Below, piece by piece: positions 8,061-17,706 of a stretch of DNA of 64,000 nt. Each line of letters opens with the position of its first letter. Within the stretch, counting starts at the first letter, position 1. The position numbers and the translations under genes were made by a program. The notes under the pieces were generated by a model. That model saw nothing but the letters and a program-made list of their open reading frames with translations, made no database searches and was not told the origin of the DNA. Source of the stretch: Deferribacterales bacterium UBA4806 (GTDB taxonomy: Bacteria > Chrysiogenota > Deferribacteres > Deferribacterales > UBA228); contig DHGE01000048.1 of assembly GCA_002402635.1 (NCBI GenBank), forward strand, positions 6,465-70,464, in the 5' to 3' direction.

Positions 8061-10294
8061 TAATTTTCTGTTACTTTATTTTTATCTGTAGCAAAAGGTT
8101 CAAATGTATATGGAACATTAACGGCACTTGTTATTTTATGTGTTTTTTGATCAACCTTATAATAAACTACACTGTTAGATAATGGATAAACAGCAAAATC
8201 AATTTCATTAATAATTGATTCTAGAAAATTAATCCAAACTGGTAGTGCTGCTCTTGCGCCAGTCTCAAGTCTCCCTATTGAAGTGAAGTCGTCAAATCCA
8301 ACCCAAGAACCTATAACTATGTTTGGTAAAAAACCAACAAACCAAGCATCTTTATATTCATTGGTAGAACCAGTTTTTCCACCTATGAAACGTGGAATAT
8401 GTTTAGCTTTTCTACCTGTACCATTTTCTACAGTATTAATTAAAGCATCTGTCATTATATGCGCGGTACTTTCTTTGATTGGTGTATATGCTATTTTTGG
8501 TTCTTCTTCATATATTTTTTTACCCTTATTGTTTAAAATATATTTGACACATTTTGTTTCATAGATTTTTCCCATGTTCGGGAAAGCTGAAAATGCATAT
8601 ACCATCTCTTCTAATGTCGCTGAACCTGATCCAATGCTAACAGATAGATCTCTGTTTATAGGGGATTTTAGGCCAAAAGCTTTAGCGTATCTTAAAATAT
8701 TTGATATTCCAAGTTCATCAGCTAATTTTATAGTTACAACATTCCTTGATTTTGCAAGTGCTACTTTCAAAGTAGTAAAACCATAAAATCTTTCTTCAAA
8801 ATTTTCTGGTTTCCAGTATTCATCAATTGTTGATTTTTTTATTACAGGAGCATCAAATACTTGATAAGTTATATCAAAGCCCATATCAATTGCGGCTGAA
8901 TACACAATAGGCTTAAAAAGTGAGCCCACCTGTCTTACTGCCATAGTCGATCGATTGAACATTGATTTATTAAAATCAAATCCACCAACCATAGCAAGTA
9001 TTGACCCATCAACGGGGTTTATAGCTAGCAATGATCCTTCAATTTGAGGCTCTTGATATAAAAAATATCTGTTATTTTTATCACTGTATATAAGAATAAT
9101 ATCACCATTTTTTAGAATCACTCGAAAATCATCCAACTTTGATAAATTATCTCTAAAAGGTCTTGCCCAACTATTATCTCTTATGTCAAGCTTACCTTTA
9201 ACTCCATCTATATCTATATCAACAAAATTTCTACTTACATTTTTCACTTCTGCAAAGTCAACACCATAGGCTTTCAAATATTTATACCGTTCTAATTTTT
9301 CAAAATATTTAACATCATCTATATTGGCAATAGGTCCTGAATAGCCTTGTCTCTTAGAAATAGCAAAAAGATTAATTCTATTCGATTTTTCAGCTGCAGA
9401 TTGAATTCTACTATTCAATGTTGTATAAATTTGTAAACCACTATTCTTTATATCCTCAATCTCCAAAATCTTTTGTAAATGTTTTACAACGTAATCAATG
9501 AAATATTCAGCCATTTTTACTCTTTGTGGTTTTTTCTTAAGGAATACTATAGGTTTTTCTATTGCCTTTCTATATTCTTCCTCTGATAGATACCCTTCCT
9601 CATACATTCTCAATAAAGTGTAATTACGCCTTGTAATAGATCTTCCATAATCGATATGTGGAGCATAATAACTAGGAGCCTTAGGTAATGATGCAATTAG
9701 TGCACATTCTTCTAAGTTTAAATCCCACACATTTTTACCAAAATAATTTTTTGCAGCCGATTGAACACCATAGGAACCTCTGCCCAAATAAACCTGATTT
9801 AGATATATTTCTAATATTTTTTGCTTTGAAAGAAAACTATCTAACTTATAAGCTAAGATAGCTTCTTTTACTTTTCTTTTCAGTTTTTTTTCAGGAGTTA
9901 AATATATAACTTTTACTAGCTGTTGAGTTAATGTTGAACCACCTTCTACAATCTTGCCAGCTTTAATATTCGCAAAAAATGCCCTAATAATGCTAATAAA
10001 ATCTATTCCTTCATGTTCATAAAACCTGCTGTCTTCAACTGCTACAAGTGCGTTTATTAAATATTTTGGAATCTTATCAAATGTTACAGGATATCTTACC
10101 TCATCACCTAATTCTGCAATAACATTCTTCTCAGTATCATAAATAATAGTAGGTGTTTTATAGCTATAATCTTTTAATTCATCAACAGAAGGTAGTTCAC
10201 TATTCAATCTATAAAGATAAACAGTCGATGTAAGCAATGTCAGTGATATTATTAGGATAGCTAAAAATAAGAAAATCTTTAAGATCTTTTTCAT
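8060..10294 (-). CDS. mrcA: Class A penicillin-binding protein 1A (bifunctional transglycosylase/transpeptidase)
   Basis: The protein polymerises glycan strands and cross-links peptides in the periplasm. A single membrane anchor (about residues 7-27) is followed by a GT51 glycosyltransferase domain with [12 protein letters not shown] near 87, [11 protein letters not shown], and a [13 protein letters not shown] segment. An OB-like insert follows, then a transpeptidase domain with the SxxK motif in GSLFKPIVY near 465, an SGS triad element and the KTGST box near 640. At 744 residues it has normal PBP1A length. It overlaps uvrB by 4 bases upstream and the sensor kinase gene by one base downstream. 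Symbol mrcA (ponA) is given for the family. Confidence 0.95.
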   Translation of the reverse strand: MKKILKIFLFLAILIISLTLLTSTVYLYRLNSELPSVDELKDYSYKTPTIIYDTEKNVIAELGDEVRYPVTFDKIPKYLINALVAVEDSRFYEHEGIDFISIIRAFFANIKAGKIVEGGSTLTQQLVKVIYLTPEKKLKRKVKEAILAYKLDSFLSKQKILEIYLNQVYLGRGSYGVQSAAKNYFGKNVWDLNLEECALIASLPKAPSYYAPHIDYGRSITRRNYTLLRMYEEGYLSEEEYRKAIEKPIVFLKKKPQRVKMAEYFIDYVVKHLQKILEIEDIKNSGLQIYTTLNSRIQSAAEKSNRINLFAISKRQGYSGPIANIDDVKYFEKLERYKYLKAYGVDFAEVKNVSRNFVDIDIDGVKGKLDIRDNSWARPFRDNLSKLDDFRVILKNGDIILIYSDKNNRYFLYQEPQIEGSLLAINPVDGSILAMVGGFDFNKSMFNRSTMAVRQVGSLFKPIVYSAAIDMGFDITYQVFDAPVIKKSTIDEYWKPENFEERFYGFTTLKVALAKSRNVVTIKLADELGISNILRYAKAFGLKSPINRDLSVSIGSGSATLEEMVYAFSAFPNMGKIYETKCVKYILNNKGKKIYEEEPKIAYTPIKESTAHIMTDALINTVENGTGRKAKHIPRFIGGKTGSTNEYKDAWFVGFLPNIVIGSWVGFDDFTSIGRLETGARAALPVWINFLESIINEIDFAVYPLSNSVVYYKVDQKTHKITSAVNVPYTFEPFATDKNKVTEN

Positions 10295-12276
10295 TTCACT
10301 TTTTCTGATTTATATTCAAAATAGAGGTCTCTTAATATTGCAGCTTTTTCAAATTCCATTTTTTTCGCAGCTTTATACATCTCTTTCTCTATCGTTTTTA
10401 TATCTTTTTCCCTGATACCTGTCAAATTAATATCTACTGGAATTTCAGTTTCCACTGTAACATAATCTTTTTCAAATATACTTTCAAGTATATTTGATAT
10501 TTCACTTTTTATGCTTTCTGGAGTAATACCATGAATCTTATTATATTCTTCTTGTTTTTTTCTTCTTCTCTCTGTTTCCTTGCAAGCCTTTTTAATAGAT
10601 TCTGTTATAACATCAGCATATAGTATAGCCTTTGCTTCTATATTTCGAGCTGCTCTTCCTATGGTTTGTATTAATGATTTTTCAGATCTCAAAAAGCCTT
10701 CCTTATCTGCGTCCAAAATAGCAACTAAACTAACTTCTGGCATATCTAGACCTTCTCTTAATAAGTTAACGCCAATAAGACAATCAAATTTTCCAATTCT
10801 TAAATCTCTAATAATTTTAATTCTTTCAATTGTATCAATATCAGAATGTAAATATTCGACTTTTAAATTAAGTTCTTTAAAATACCTAGTTAACTCTTCT
10901 GCCATTCGCTTAGTAAGTGTTGTAACAAGAACACGATTCCCTTTTTTAGCAGTATTCTTTATTTCATTATACAAATCATCTACTTGTGTTTTTGCAGATC
11001 GTATTTCGATAATTGGATCCATTAGCCCAGTTGGTCTTATAAGCTGTTCAACTATCACTCCACTTGAATCGTTTATTTCAAAGTCAGCAGGGGTAGCTGA
11101 AACGTATAACACCTTATTTAATTTACAATTAAATTCTTCAAATTTTAATGGCCTGTTATCTAAGGCTGAAGGAAGTCTAAAACCGTATTCGACTAAAGTA
11201 GTTTTTCTTGATTTGTCACCAAAGTACATACCCTTGATCTGTGGTATAGTAATATGTGACTCATCAATTATAACCAGCGCATCTTTGGGCAAGTAGCTCA
11301 TAAGTGTAGGAGGAGTTTCGCCAGGCTTTCTACCATCAAAATATCTAGAATAATTTTCTATGCCATTACAATAACCTGTTTCCTTAAGCATTTCTATATC
11401 AAAAAAAGTGCGTTGTTTCAATCTTTGAGCTTCTAGTAATCTGTTATTTTTTTCTAATTCATATATTCTTAGCTCTAAATCTTTATTAATGTTCTCTATT
11501 ATATCTTCCATTGAGACATTAGCTGTAACATAATGTGTATTAGGGTATATTGCAACTTTTGGACGTTTCTTAATAGTTTTACCTGAATAGGGATTAAATT
11601 CAGCAATATTATCTATTTTGTCTCCAAAAAATTCTATTCTATACGCGATTTCCTCCTCATGTGAAGGGAAAATATCCAATGTATCTCCCTTAATTTTAAA
11701 GATACCTCTATGAAAATCGTAATCATTACGCTCGTAATTGATGGCTATAAGTTTCTCAATTATAATTTCCATCTCAATAGATTCATCAATTTCCACGCTC
11801 ACAAGTTTACCATAATATGCCTCAGGTGAACCTAATCCATAAATACATGAAACAGATGCAACAATTATAACATCCCTTCTTTCAAGTAAACTTCTTGTTG
11901 CAGAATGTCTCATTTTATCAATATGGTCATTAATTGAGGAGTCCTTTTCTATGTAGCTATCAGTTTGTGGGACATATGCTTCTGGCTGGTAGTAATCGTA
12001 ATAACTTACAAAATACTCAACAGCAGCATCTGGAAAAAAACGCTTAAATTCTCCAAACAATTGAGCTGCTAATGTCTTGTTATGAGCTATCACTAAGGTT
12101 GGCACATTAAGCTCTTTAATAACGTTTGCCATGGTAAAGGTCTTACCTGAACCAGTAACACCCAATAAAACTTGTTTTTTTATATCATATTTAAAATTAT
12201 TTACAATTTCTTTTATAGCTTCTGGCTGATCTCCAGATGGTTTATACTCACTAATAAGTCTAAAAGCCATCGACAA
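10291..12276 (-). CDS. uvrB: Excinuclease ABC subunit B
   Basis: UvrB verifies DNA damage handed over by UvrA and recruits UvrC for incision. The 661-residue protein shows Walker A GVTGSGKT near 39-46 and the damage-probing beta-hairpin region rich in tyrosines ([11 protein letters not shown] and PQTD, about 89-106). It also has the helicase motif IDESH, a C-terminal helicase module with [10 protein letters not shown] and QTIGRAARN, and a terminal UVR domain (last ~40 residues, [16 protein letters not shown]). Length and motifs are complete. Its end overlaps the PBP1A start by 4 bases, and its start overlaps the FdhD gene end by 17 bases. No other uvr gene is in the window. Confidence 0.98.
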   Translation of the reverse strand: MSMAFRLISEYKPSGDQPEAIKEIVNNFKYDIKKQVLLGVTGSGKTFTMANVIKELNVPTLVIAHNKTLAAQLFGEFKRFFPDAAVEYFVSYYDYYQPEAYVPQTDSYIEKDSSINDHIDKMRHSATRSLLERRDVIIVASVSCIYGLGSPEAYYGKLVSVEIDESIEMEIIIEKLIAINYERNDYDFHRGIFKIKGDTLDIFPSHEEEIAYRIEFFGDKIDNIAEFNPYSGKTIKKRPKVAIYPNTHYVTANVSMEDIIENINKDLELRIYELEKNNRLLEAQRLKQRTFFDIEMLKETGYCNGIENYSRYFDGRKPGETPPTLMSYLPKDALVIIDESHITIPQIKGMYFGDKSRKTTLVEYGFRLPSALDNRPLKFEEFNCKLNKVLYVSATPADFEINDSSGVIVEQLIRPTGLMDPIIEIRSAKTQVDDLYNEIKNTAKKGNRVLVTTLTKRMAEELTRYFKELNLKVEYLHSDIDTIERIKIIRDLRIGKFDCLIGVNLLREGLDMPEVSLVAILDADKEGFLRSEKSLIQTIGRAARNIEAKAILYADVITESIKKACKETERRRKKQEEYNKIHGITPESIKSEISNILESIFEKDYVTVETEIPVDINLTGIREKDIKTIEKEMYKAAKKMEFEKAAILRDLYFEYKSEKVK

Positions 12277-13045
12277 CCCTCTTATCTTTATCCTCTAATA
12301 TTATAAAGGAATCCTTATTTACATAACCAACAAGTGAAATATTATATTTAGATGCTAATTCTATAGCCATACTTGAAACAGCAGATATAGTTGCTACAAC
12401 AGGAAATTTTGCTTTAATACATTTAAATATAATCCCACTTGTTATCTTACCTGTTGTAAAAACAATTCCATCACTTTGTAAAGTATTTATAACTTTATAC
12501 CCAATTAATTTATCTAAAGCATTATATCTATTTATATCTTCAAATACTGCATATTCATGTACATTTCTATAAAAAATATTGCTGTGAGTGCCACTCAGCA
12601 GAGGATAGATTTTAGACTTACTATAAATTTTTTCATATATATTAAGGATTCCCAATGCATCAATAGAAAAGTTTGAATTAATTACTTCAGCAGTATAATT
12701 TTTTCCTGAATAAGTGTTATAAGAATAATCGGCTGATAAATCAAAATTTGAAATATTTTGTTTTTTTTTATTTTTCAAATATATATGAAAATTATAATTA
12801 TCACAAACTCTGCAATTTATGACATCTTCCCAAGAATCTATAAAAGAAGCGGTGTATAAAAATCCACATATAAATTCAATTTCATTAACAGGAGTTAATG
12901 CAACAGTTGTAATCTTCTGTCCATTTATAAATATTTTATATTCTTTCTCTTTAATAATAGGTATTTTATCATCAATAAAATTATTTCCACTATACTTAGA
13001 GCCATTAAATTCTTTTATTATTTTTCTTGAGAATTCTTTCTGCAT
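12260..13045 (-). CDS. fdhD: FdhD-like formate dehydrogenase accessory sulfurtransferase
   Basis: FdhD passes sulfur from a cysteine desulfurase to the bis-MGD cofactor of formate dehydrogenases and relatives. Recognition rests on [15 protein letters not shown] at 168-182, the family's 'FEDVGRHNALDK' signature, preceded by SGTHSN (normally TGGxH-A), and on [11 protein letters not shown] matching 'GRISSEMV.K'. A CxxC pair at C78/C81 may correspond to the catalytic cysteine loop. The protein is divergent (R-to-Y and H changes in the signature) but of normal length. Its start overlaps mobA by 41 bases; an internal later start is possible. With MobA it forms a molybdenum cofactor maturation unit that could serve the MopB enzyme encoded at 1943-3643. 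Confidence 0.85.
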   Translation of the reverse strand: MQKEFSRKIIKEFNGSKYSGNNFIDDKIPIIKEKEYKIFINGQKITTVALTPVNEIEFICGFLYTASFIDSWEDVINCRVCDNYNFHIYLKNKKKQNISNFDLSADYSYNTYSGKNYTAEVINSNFSIDALGILNIYEKIYSKSKIYPLLSGTHSNIFYRNVHEYAVFEDINRYNALDKLIGYKVINTLQSDGIVFTTGKITSGIIFKCIKAKFPVVATISAVSSMAIELASKYNISLVGYVNKDSFIILEDKDKRVVDGF

Positions 13046-13616
13046 TTTTATACTCTGTCCAATTATTTATATTAATAAAACTATACAGACTAATGTTTGA
13101 ATCAATAAAAAACTTTTCATCTAATTTTTTTACTCGTAAATCCTTAAAGGCATCAAGTATCTTATATACTCCCTTATTGTAATAATATTCGAGAGAATCT
13201 TTAACATTCCTTCTATATACACCAGTAAGTGTATAAATTTTACCATTTATTATTGGTAATATAATGTCTGTATTTTTATCCAAATTATCCAACAGTATCA
13301 TTAATATAGACTTTTTTACAAATGGCATATCAGCAGATACAATAAATAACAATTCATCTGGAATATTTTCTAATGCTGTTATAATTCCTGCTAGAGGTGA
13401 CTGTTCTTTATATTTATCAATAACTACGGGTATGCTTAAATGCTTGAATTTTTCATAATCCTTTGCAATAATATAAATATTTTTACTATCTACAAATTCA
13501 TCTATTATATATTGAATAATTGATTTACCATTTAATTTTATTAACGTTTTATCAGAACCAAATCTGACACTATTTCCTCCAGCTAGAATTGCAATTGATG
13601 TTTTCGAAATATTCAT
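13005..13616 (-). CDS. mobA: Molybdenum cofactor guanylyltransferase
   Basis: MobA attaches GMP to molybdopterin to make MGD, needed by MopB-type oxidoreductases. The 203-residue protein starts with the nucleotidyltransferase signature AILAGGNSVRFGSDK (10-24), has SADMPF near residue 94, and ends with a basic tail. The size fits MobA. The gene overlaps fdhD by 41 bases, so the two are translated together. Upstream lies a 374-base stretch with no intact gene and with inverted repeats, one of which sits about 10 bases before the ATG and could affect expression. No strong Shine-Dalgarno sequence is visible. Confidence 0.9.
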   Translation of the reverse strand: MNISKTSIAILAGGNSVRFGSDKTLIKLNGKSIIQYIIDEFVDSKNIYIIAKDYEKFKHLSIPVVIDKYKEQSPLAGIITALENIPDELLFIVSADMPFVKKSILMILLDNLDKNTDIILPIINGKIYTLTGVYRRNVKDSLEYYYNKGVYKILDAFKDLRVKKLDEKFFIDSNISLYSFININNWTEYKNAERILKKNNKRI

Positions 13617-13626
13617 AATAGTAAAA

Positions 13627-13640
13627 ACACAGAATTGTGT
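13627..13640. promoter_or_regulatory. Inverted repeat just upstream of mobA
   Basis: ACACA-GAAT-TGTGT forms a perfect 5-base inverted repeat. Its inner edge lies about 10 bases from the mobA start codon. This could be an operator half-site pair or a short hairpin masking the ribosome-binding region. It is small enough to arise by chance in AT-rich DNA, so the role is only a suggestion. Confidence 0.3.
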
Positions 13641-13669
13641 GTAATTTTAATTAAATACTGTAAATATAT

Positions 13670-13880
13670 TCTTAAAAATACTTTTTTCAATTTTAACATT
13701 TCAATCGATATCAATTGTAGCCTTAAGACCTCCTGCATTAGTATGTGTTTGATAAATCATGTCTCACCCTTTATACTCTTGTCCAGAGTTTTTAAGGATT
13801 TTCAATATTCTATTAAAATAATATCAACAGCAACAGTAAAGAATCCAGATTATAAACTATTCTATTCTAGCAATTTTGTG
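13670..13880 (-). pseudogene. Possible eroded coding trace and hairpin between the ROK kinase gene and mobA
   Basis: This is part of a 374-base gap (13617-13990) with no intact gene. On the minus strand one frame reads SGFFTVAVDIILIEY, stop, KSLKTLDKSIKGET, stop. After a shift another frame reads THTNAGGLKATIDID followed by a stop. Such protein-like runs broken by stops suggest a decayed gene, though I cannot name the family. The same stretch holds a hairpin at 13768-13797 (ACTCT/AGAGT stem around a 5-base loop, flanked by CCTT/AAGG), so a structured leader RNA upstream of mobA is the alternative. A plus-strand ORF of 87 codons here has no recognisable features and is probably spurious. Confidence 0.3.
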
Positions 13881-13990
13881 AAAAAAAATTATACATAAAG
13901 TTTAGATAAAAAAATCAACATAGCTCACTACTATTGTTATTCCTTCCATTTTTTCCACAAAAACAATATTTTTAACTATATTTATAAGAT

Positions 13991-14890
13991 TCACGCATAG
14001 TCAATCATTTTCTCAATACAAAGAGCTGCTCCACCTAGTATTCCTGCCCTATTTTTAAGCTTAGCAATCTCTACTACTACTAAACCTTTATAAGCAGGAT
14101 ATATTAAATCATTAAAATACTTCATTGTATCATCCATATACATATCCATCATTTCACATAAGCCACCACCTATTTTTATAATTTCAGGAGCAAATATATT
14201 TGCTACATTTGCAAGTCCATGTGCTAAATAGTAGGCAAATACTTTAAAAGCTTCTTTAGCTAATACGTTACCATCTTTAGCCAATTTATAGATATCAATA
14301 GGTAGCAAATTATGTTCTTTTTCTATTATTTCCTTAAAATAGACCTGCAAACTCTTTGAATTACAGTATGCTTCGAAACAGCCTCGTTTGCCACAGCCAC
14401 ATTTCTTACCATCAACAACAATAGTAATATGTCCAAGTTCACAAGGAGAAATATTACCTCTAAATAGCTTTTTGTTAACAACAGCACCTCCTCCCACACC
14501 TGTCCCTAATGTAACAAGAGTCATGTTTTCATAGGGATTTTCATCACCAAACCTACATTCACCAAGAGCAGCCATATTTGCGTCATTTGCTAAAAAGCAA
14601 TGAACATCAGAGAAAGTTTTAACATCATCCACTATAACTTTTCCAGTTAAATAAGGAATATTCGGAGTGTATAATATAGCACCTTTTCTCAAATCACAAA
14701 CTCCTGGTACAGCTATTGCAGATGCACTGATATGGGGATGCTTTTTATATGTTTCTCCAAGTTTAACAAGAAAATTGTCATAATGCTTAGGAGTCTCATA
14801 TGCTCCCTCCTCCATAATTTCACCAAATTCATTTATTATCCCCCATTTAACAAAAGTACCTCCAACATCAAAACTCAAAAATGTATACAT
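13991..14890 (-). CDS. ROK-family sugar kinase (glucokinase-like)
   Basis: ROK kinases phosphorylate free sugars such as glucose, GlcNAc or N-acetylmannosamine in the cytoplasm. The 299-residue protein has the ATP-binding DVGGTFVKWG (8-17), the catalytic aspartate in ANDAN (D103), GTGVGGG near 129-135, H154, and the zinc motif CGCGKRGCFEAYC (164-176), so it is a full-length zinc-containing ROK enzyme. It has no fused helix-turn-helix, so it is a kinase rather than a ROK repressor. Its start overlaps the radical SAM gene upstream by 16 bases. Glucokinase is the default guess; a GlcNAc or MurNAc role would suit the muropeptide genes at the left end but is unproven. Confidence 0.88.
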   Translation of the reverse strand: MYTFLSFDVGGTFVKWGIINEFGEIMEEGAYETPKHYDNFLVKLGETYKKHPHISASAIAVPGVCDLRKGAILYTPNIPYLTGKVIVDDVKTFSDVHCFLANDANMAALGECRFGDENPYENMTLVTLGTGVGGGAVVNKKLFRGNISPCELGHITIVVDGKKCGCGKRGCFEAYCNSKSLQVYFKEIIEKEHNLLPIDIYKLAKDGNVLAKEAFKVFAYYLAHGLANVANIFAPEIIKIGGGLCEMMDMYMDDTMKYFNDLIYPAYKGLVVVEIAKLKNRAGILGGAALCIEKMIDYA

Positions 14891-15918
14891 TTGTTGCCTC
14901 CCATAAAATAATTCTCAAATTTAAATCTACAGCCAGGATCAATCCCAATAATTTTTTTCCACAATATAGCATCTTCCATACAAAAATATATAAATACATT
15001 TTTCCAATATTCTCTGATACATTTATAAATATATTCTAGCATGTAACTCCTTAATGGTTTGAAATATCTTAATTTTCCATCTAATGAACAAATAAAATTT
15101 GAAGAAAGCAACTTTGTATTTGTAAAGCCTAATCTTATCATATCAGTAATTTCGGGCAAAAACCTTAAAGTCGATAAACTAATATATAATACACTAGATT
15201 CCTTTAGGTCATCAATTACTTTTTTAATCAATAATTTATATTCTTCTTCAAAATTATCGCAAAAAATTAATGGATCAAAATGCAATGCAATTTTATATCC
15301 ATATTCAGAACATATTTTGGCAGCCTCCAATCTCTTATTTAATGAGGCAGTTTTATGTTCCTCTCGCTGAATGACATCATCAGGATTTAGACTCCAAGAA
15401 ATTATTATATTTTTTGGATTAAGATATAATAAATTGTTTATACATCCAGATTTAGTCTTAAATTCAAATAAAATATTATCAAGTTTATTAACTTTGGGAA
15501 TAATATAATTACTAATTTTTAGCAAATTATCTAAAGCTAAACTATCAGACATCTCACCTGTACTAACACGATATCTGCCTTTACAGTTTAACAATTCAAG
15601 GTTATTACTCAAGTCTTCAAGATTCTCATATACCTTGATATAGGGGTTTTTAATAAGAGCTTGCAATACACAATAGGTGCAGTCAAATGGGCAACCACTT
15701 ACTAAATCAAAAACATGGTAGTTACAACATCTGTAATATTTAGTACCAGGACAAGGATGTATATCCTTCTGCGATGCTTTTGTTATATATATGGTTTTTT
15801 TAATATTTGAATTTTCTACAAAATCTTTTTCATCATTAACAAATTGAAACTTACGCCCTAAAGCTTCAAGTTGCTTATGAAAATAGCCATTTTTAGAATT
15901 AGTATTAATATATATCAT
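14875..15918 (-). CDS. Spore photoproduct lyase-like radical SAM protein
   Basis: The 347-residue protein has the radical SAM cluster motif C76-x3-C80-x2-C83 in SGCPFDCTYC, preceded by a cysteine-rich YYRCCNYHVF segment, both characteristic of the SplB-like family. True SplB repairs the UV lesion 5-thyminyl-5,6-dihydrothymine in germinating spores. SplB-like proteins also occur in non-spore formers, where their roles are mostly unknown. Nothing else here suggests sporulation. It overlaps the 271-residue gene upstream by 14 bases and the ROK kinase downstream by 16 bases, so it is part of an SMC-FtsY-unknown-SplB-ROK run. Family assignment is good; lesion repair is only a possibility. Confidence 0.78.
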   Translation of the reverse strand: MIYINTNSKNGYFHKQLEALGRKFQFVNDEKDFVENSNIKKTIYITKASQKDIHPCPGTKYYRCCNYHVFDLVSGCPFDCTYCVLQALIKNPYIKVYENLEDLSNNLELLNCKGRYRVSTGEMSDSLALDNLLKISNYIIPKVNKLDNILFEFKTKSGCINNLLYLNPKNIIISWSLNPDDVIQREEHKTASLNKRLEAAKICSEYGYKIALHFDPLIFCDNFEEEYKLLIKKVIDDLKESSVLYISLSTLRFLPEITDMIRLGFTNTKLLSSNFICSLDGKLRYFKPLRSYMLEYIYKCIREYWKNVFIYFCMEDAILWKKIIGIDPGCRFKFENYFMGGNKCIHF

Positions 15919-16720
15919 ACTTCTTTAGGAAACTATAAAATTCATTTAACTGTTCTTTATTCTCAGTTAGTTTATTTAAAATATTTTTATAATCAATATA
16001 ATTTGATATTACAAATGAAAATGTTAATTGTGATGTTTCAAAATTATCTAAGTTTTCAACTTTGATAGGTGATAAAATTTTTTTTATTTCATTATATTTA
16101 TCATAAAATAAATAATATTGTTTATTCTTTTTTTGAACTACCTTACTGATTTCATCAAAATTAAAATTTTTTAAGTCAATATAATCTTTATAATCAATCA
16201 ACAAATATAGGTACTTTCTAAACTCTGATATTGTCGGAGAAAATTCTTTAATATATTGTTCTAATATTTTTCCAATAATATCAAAATATTTGGATATCAA
16301 AATTATAAATTTAAAAGATATTTTTTTAGAAACTATATATTTTTTAATCTCATATGGATAGACTCTGACTTTTCTTAATGCCTCAAGCAATGTTTCTCCT
16401 TCCAAATTGTTATTATAAAAAAAGTCAATTTCACTGATATCAAGATTTAATAAATCTGTAATATATAATATATTTGATATTTCAATAACATTAATATTTT
16501 TTTTTTGGTTAATTGAAATGTTTAAAGCATCCAAATAATTTAATTCTCCAAGATATAAATACTCCTTAACTATTAGATTACACTTATTCAATTGATAATA
16601 TTTTTTATTGATACTAGCTAGTAGTGGTGGATATATATTATTATCATTTATATCGGAATTATCGAAATACCAGTTAAAAAGTTCTCTATCAGGGATCTCA
16701 TTTATTTTTTTTAATTCCAT
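15905..16720 (-). CDS. Uncharacterised 271-residue protein
   Basis: I do not recognise this protein with confidence. It is very rich in Ile, Lys, Asn, Tyr and Leu and predicted helical, with no signal peptide or membrane segment. The start (MELKKINEIPDREL), then PLLASI and later helical repeats, loosely resembles the layout of ParB-N-domain proteins (substrate-binding loop, then helices). The usual GxRR/GHRR box is absent, so this is weak. It starts 4 bases after the ftsY stop and overlaps the SplB-like gene by 14 bases, so it is translated with both. The tight packing and full-length frame argue for a real gene. Confidence 0.75.
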   Translation of the reverse strand: MELKKINEIPDRELFNWYFDNSDINDNNIYPPLLASINKKYYQLNKCNLIVKEYLYLGELNYLDALNISINQKKNINVIEISNILYITDLLNLDISEIDFFYNNNLEGETLLEALRKVRVYPYEIKKYIVSKKISFKFIILISKYFDIIGKILEQYIKEFSPTISEFRKYLYLLIDYKDYIDLKNFNFDEISKVVQKKNKQYYLFYDKYNEIKKILSPIKVENLDNFETSQLTFSFVISNYIDYKNILNKLTENKEQLNEFYSFLKKYDIY

Positions 16721-16723
16721 ATT

Positions 16724-17668
16724 TTATTTAATAATATTATTTATATATGTTTCTGCATTGAATGCTGCAAGATCATCGGCCTTTTCCCCAAGTCCAATAA
16801 ATTTGATTGGAATATTAAGTTCATCAACAATACTTACAACTATTCCACCTTTAGCAGATCCATCTAGCTTTGTTAATACTATACCAGTAATTCCAATTTC
16901 ATTTTTAAATGAATAAGCTTGATTTAGCGCATTCTGCCCCATAGTCGCATCCAATACTAATAATATCTCATGCGGTGCATCATCAATAAGTTTTTTTGAT
17001 GTATTTACTAATTTTTTTAATTCATTCATAAGGTTAACTTTTGTATGAAGTCTACCGGCAGTATCAGCTATTAACACGTCGACATTTCTTGCTTTGCAGT
17101 AATTAATTGCGTCATATAAAACTGCTGAAGGATCACTTCCATGTTGTTGTTTAACAACATGGACATTTAATCTATCTGCCCATATTTGTAATTGTTCTAT
17201 AGCTGCAGCTCTAAAAGTATCACATGCAGCTATGGCGACTGAACTTTCATTATCAAGAAAAAATTTTGTTAATTTTGCTATAGTCGTTGTCTTACCAACA
17301 CCATTTACTCCAACTACTAATACAATATATGGTCTATTATTTGTAGGTACTAAGGCATTATTAATATTTATTATCTTATAAATATTGTCTTTAATTAAAG
17401 CTTTCAATTCATTTAGATTCTTAATTTTTTCTTTTTTTAATGAATTTACAATTTTGAGTGTTGTATTTATTGATATATCTGAAGTTATTAATAGATCCTC
17501 TAGTTCTTCAAATGCTTCATTGTCTATATTACCTTTTTTAATTATATTATTAAATCCAATTATTAGTTTTGAAGAAGTATTACTGAGACTTTTTTCAAGC
17601 TTTTCTTCTTTTAATTCTACATTATCTGACTTATCGGTACCTTTCTTAAAAATATTGAATAAACCCAT
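16724..17668 (-). CDS. ftsY: Signal recognition particle receptor FtsY
   Basis: FtsY docks ribosome-SRP complexes at the inner membrane for co-translational insertion of membrane proteins. The 314-residue protein has a short lysine/glutamate-rich N-terminus (about 1-30), a helical N domain, and the G domain. The G domain motifs are GVNGVGKTT (120-128), DTFRAAAIEQL (150-160), DTAGR (202-206) and TKLDG (266-270). The long acidic A domain of enteric FtsY is reduced, as in many other bacteria. It lies between smc (38 bases upstream) and the 271-residue unknown gene. Identification is secure. Confidence 0.97.
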   Translation of the reverse strand: MGLFNIFKKGTDKSDNVELKEEKLEKSLSNTSSKLIIGFNNIIKKGNIDNEAFEELEDLLITSDISINTTLKIVNSLKKEKIKNLNELKALIKDNIYKIININNALVPTNNRPYIVLVVGVNGVGKTTTIAKLTKFFLDNESSVAIAACDTFRAAAIEQLQIWADRLNVHVVKQQHGSDPSAVLYDAINYCKARNVDVLIADTAGRLHTKVNLMNELKKLVNTSKKLIDDAPHEILLVLDATMGQNALNQAYSFKNEIGITGIVLTKLDGSAKGGIVVSIVDELNIPIKFIGLGEKADDLAAFNAETYINNIIK

Positions 17669-17706
17669 TATTTCTCCTAAATTAAAATTAATTACGTTAT
17701 CTAAAA

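Noticed and set aside
10580..11296. Plus-strand ORF of 238 codons
   Set aside because: It lies wholly antisense to uvrB, whose motifs are intact; composition is that of a reverse-strand shadow, with no promoter or RBS.
13741..13860. In-frame TGA codons read as possible selenocysteine in the minus-strand trace
   Set aside because: Other lesions (frameshifts, further stops) are present and no SECIS-like stem-loop follows at the right distance.
13635..13898. Plus-strand ORF of 87 codons upstream of mobA
   Set aside because: No ribosome-binding site or similarity; the protein-like signal in this stretch is on the minus strand in pieces.
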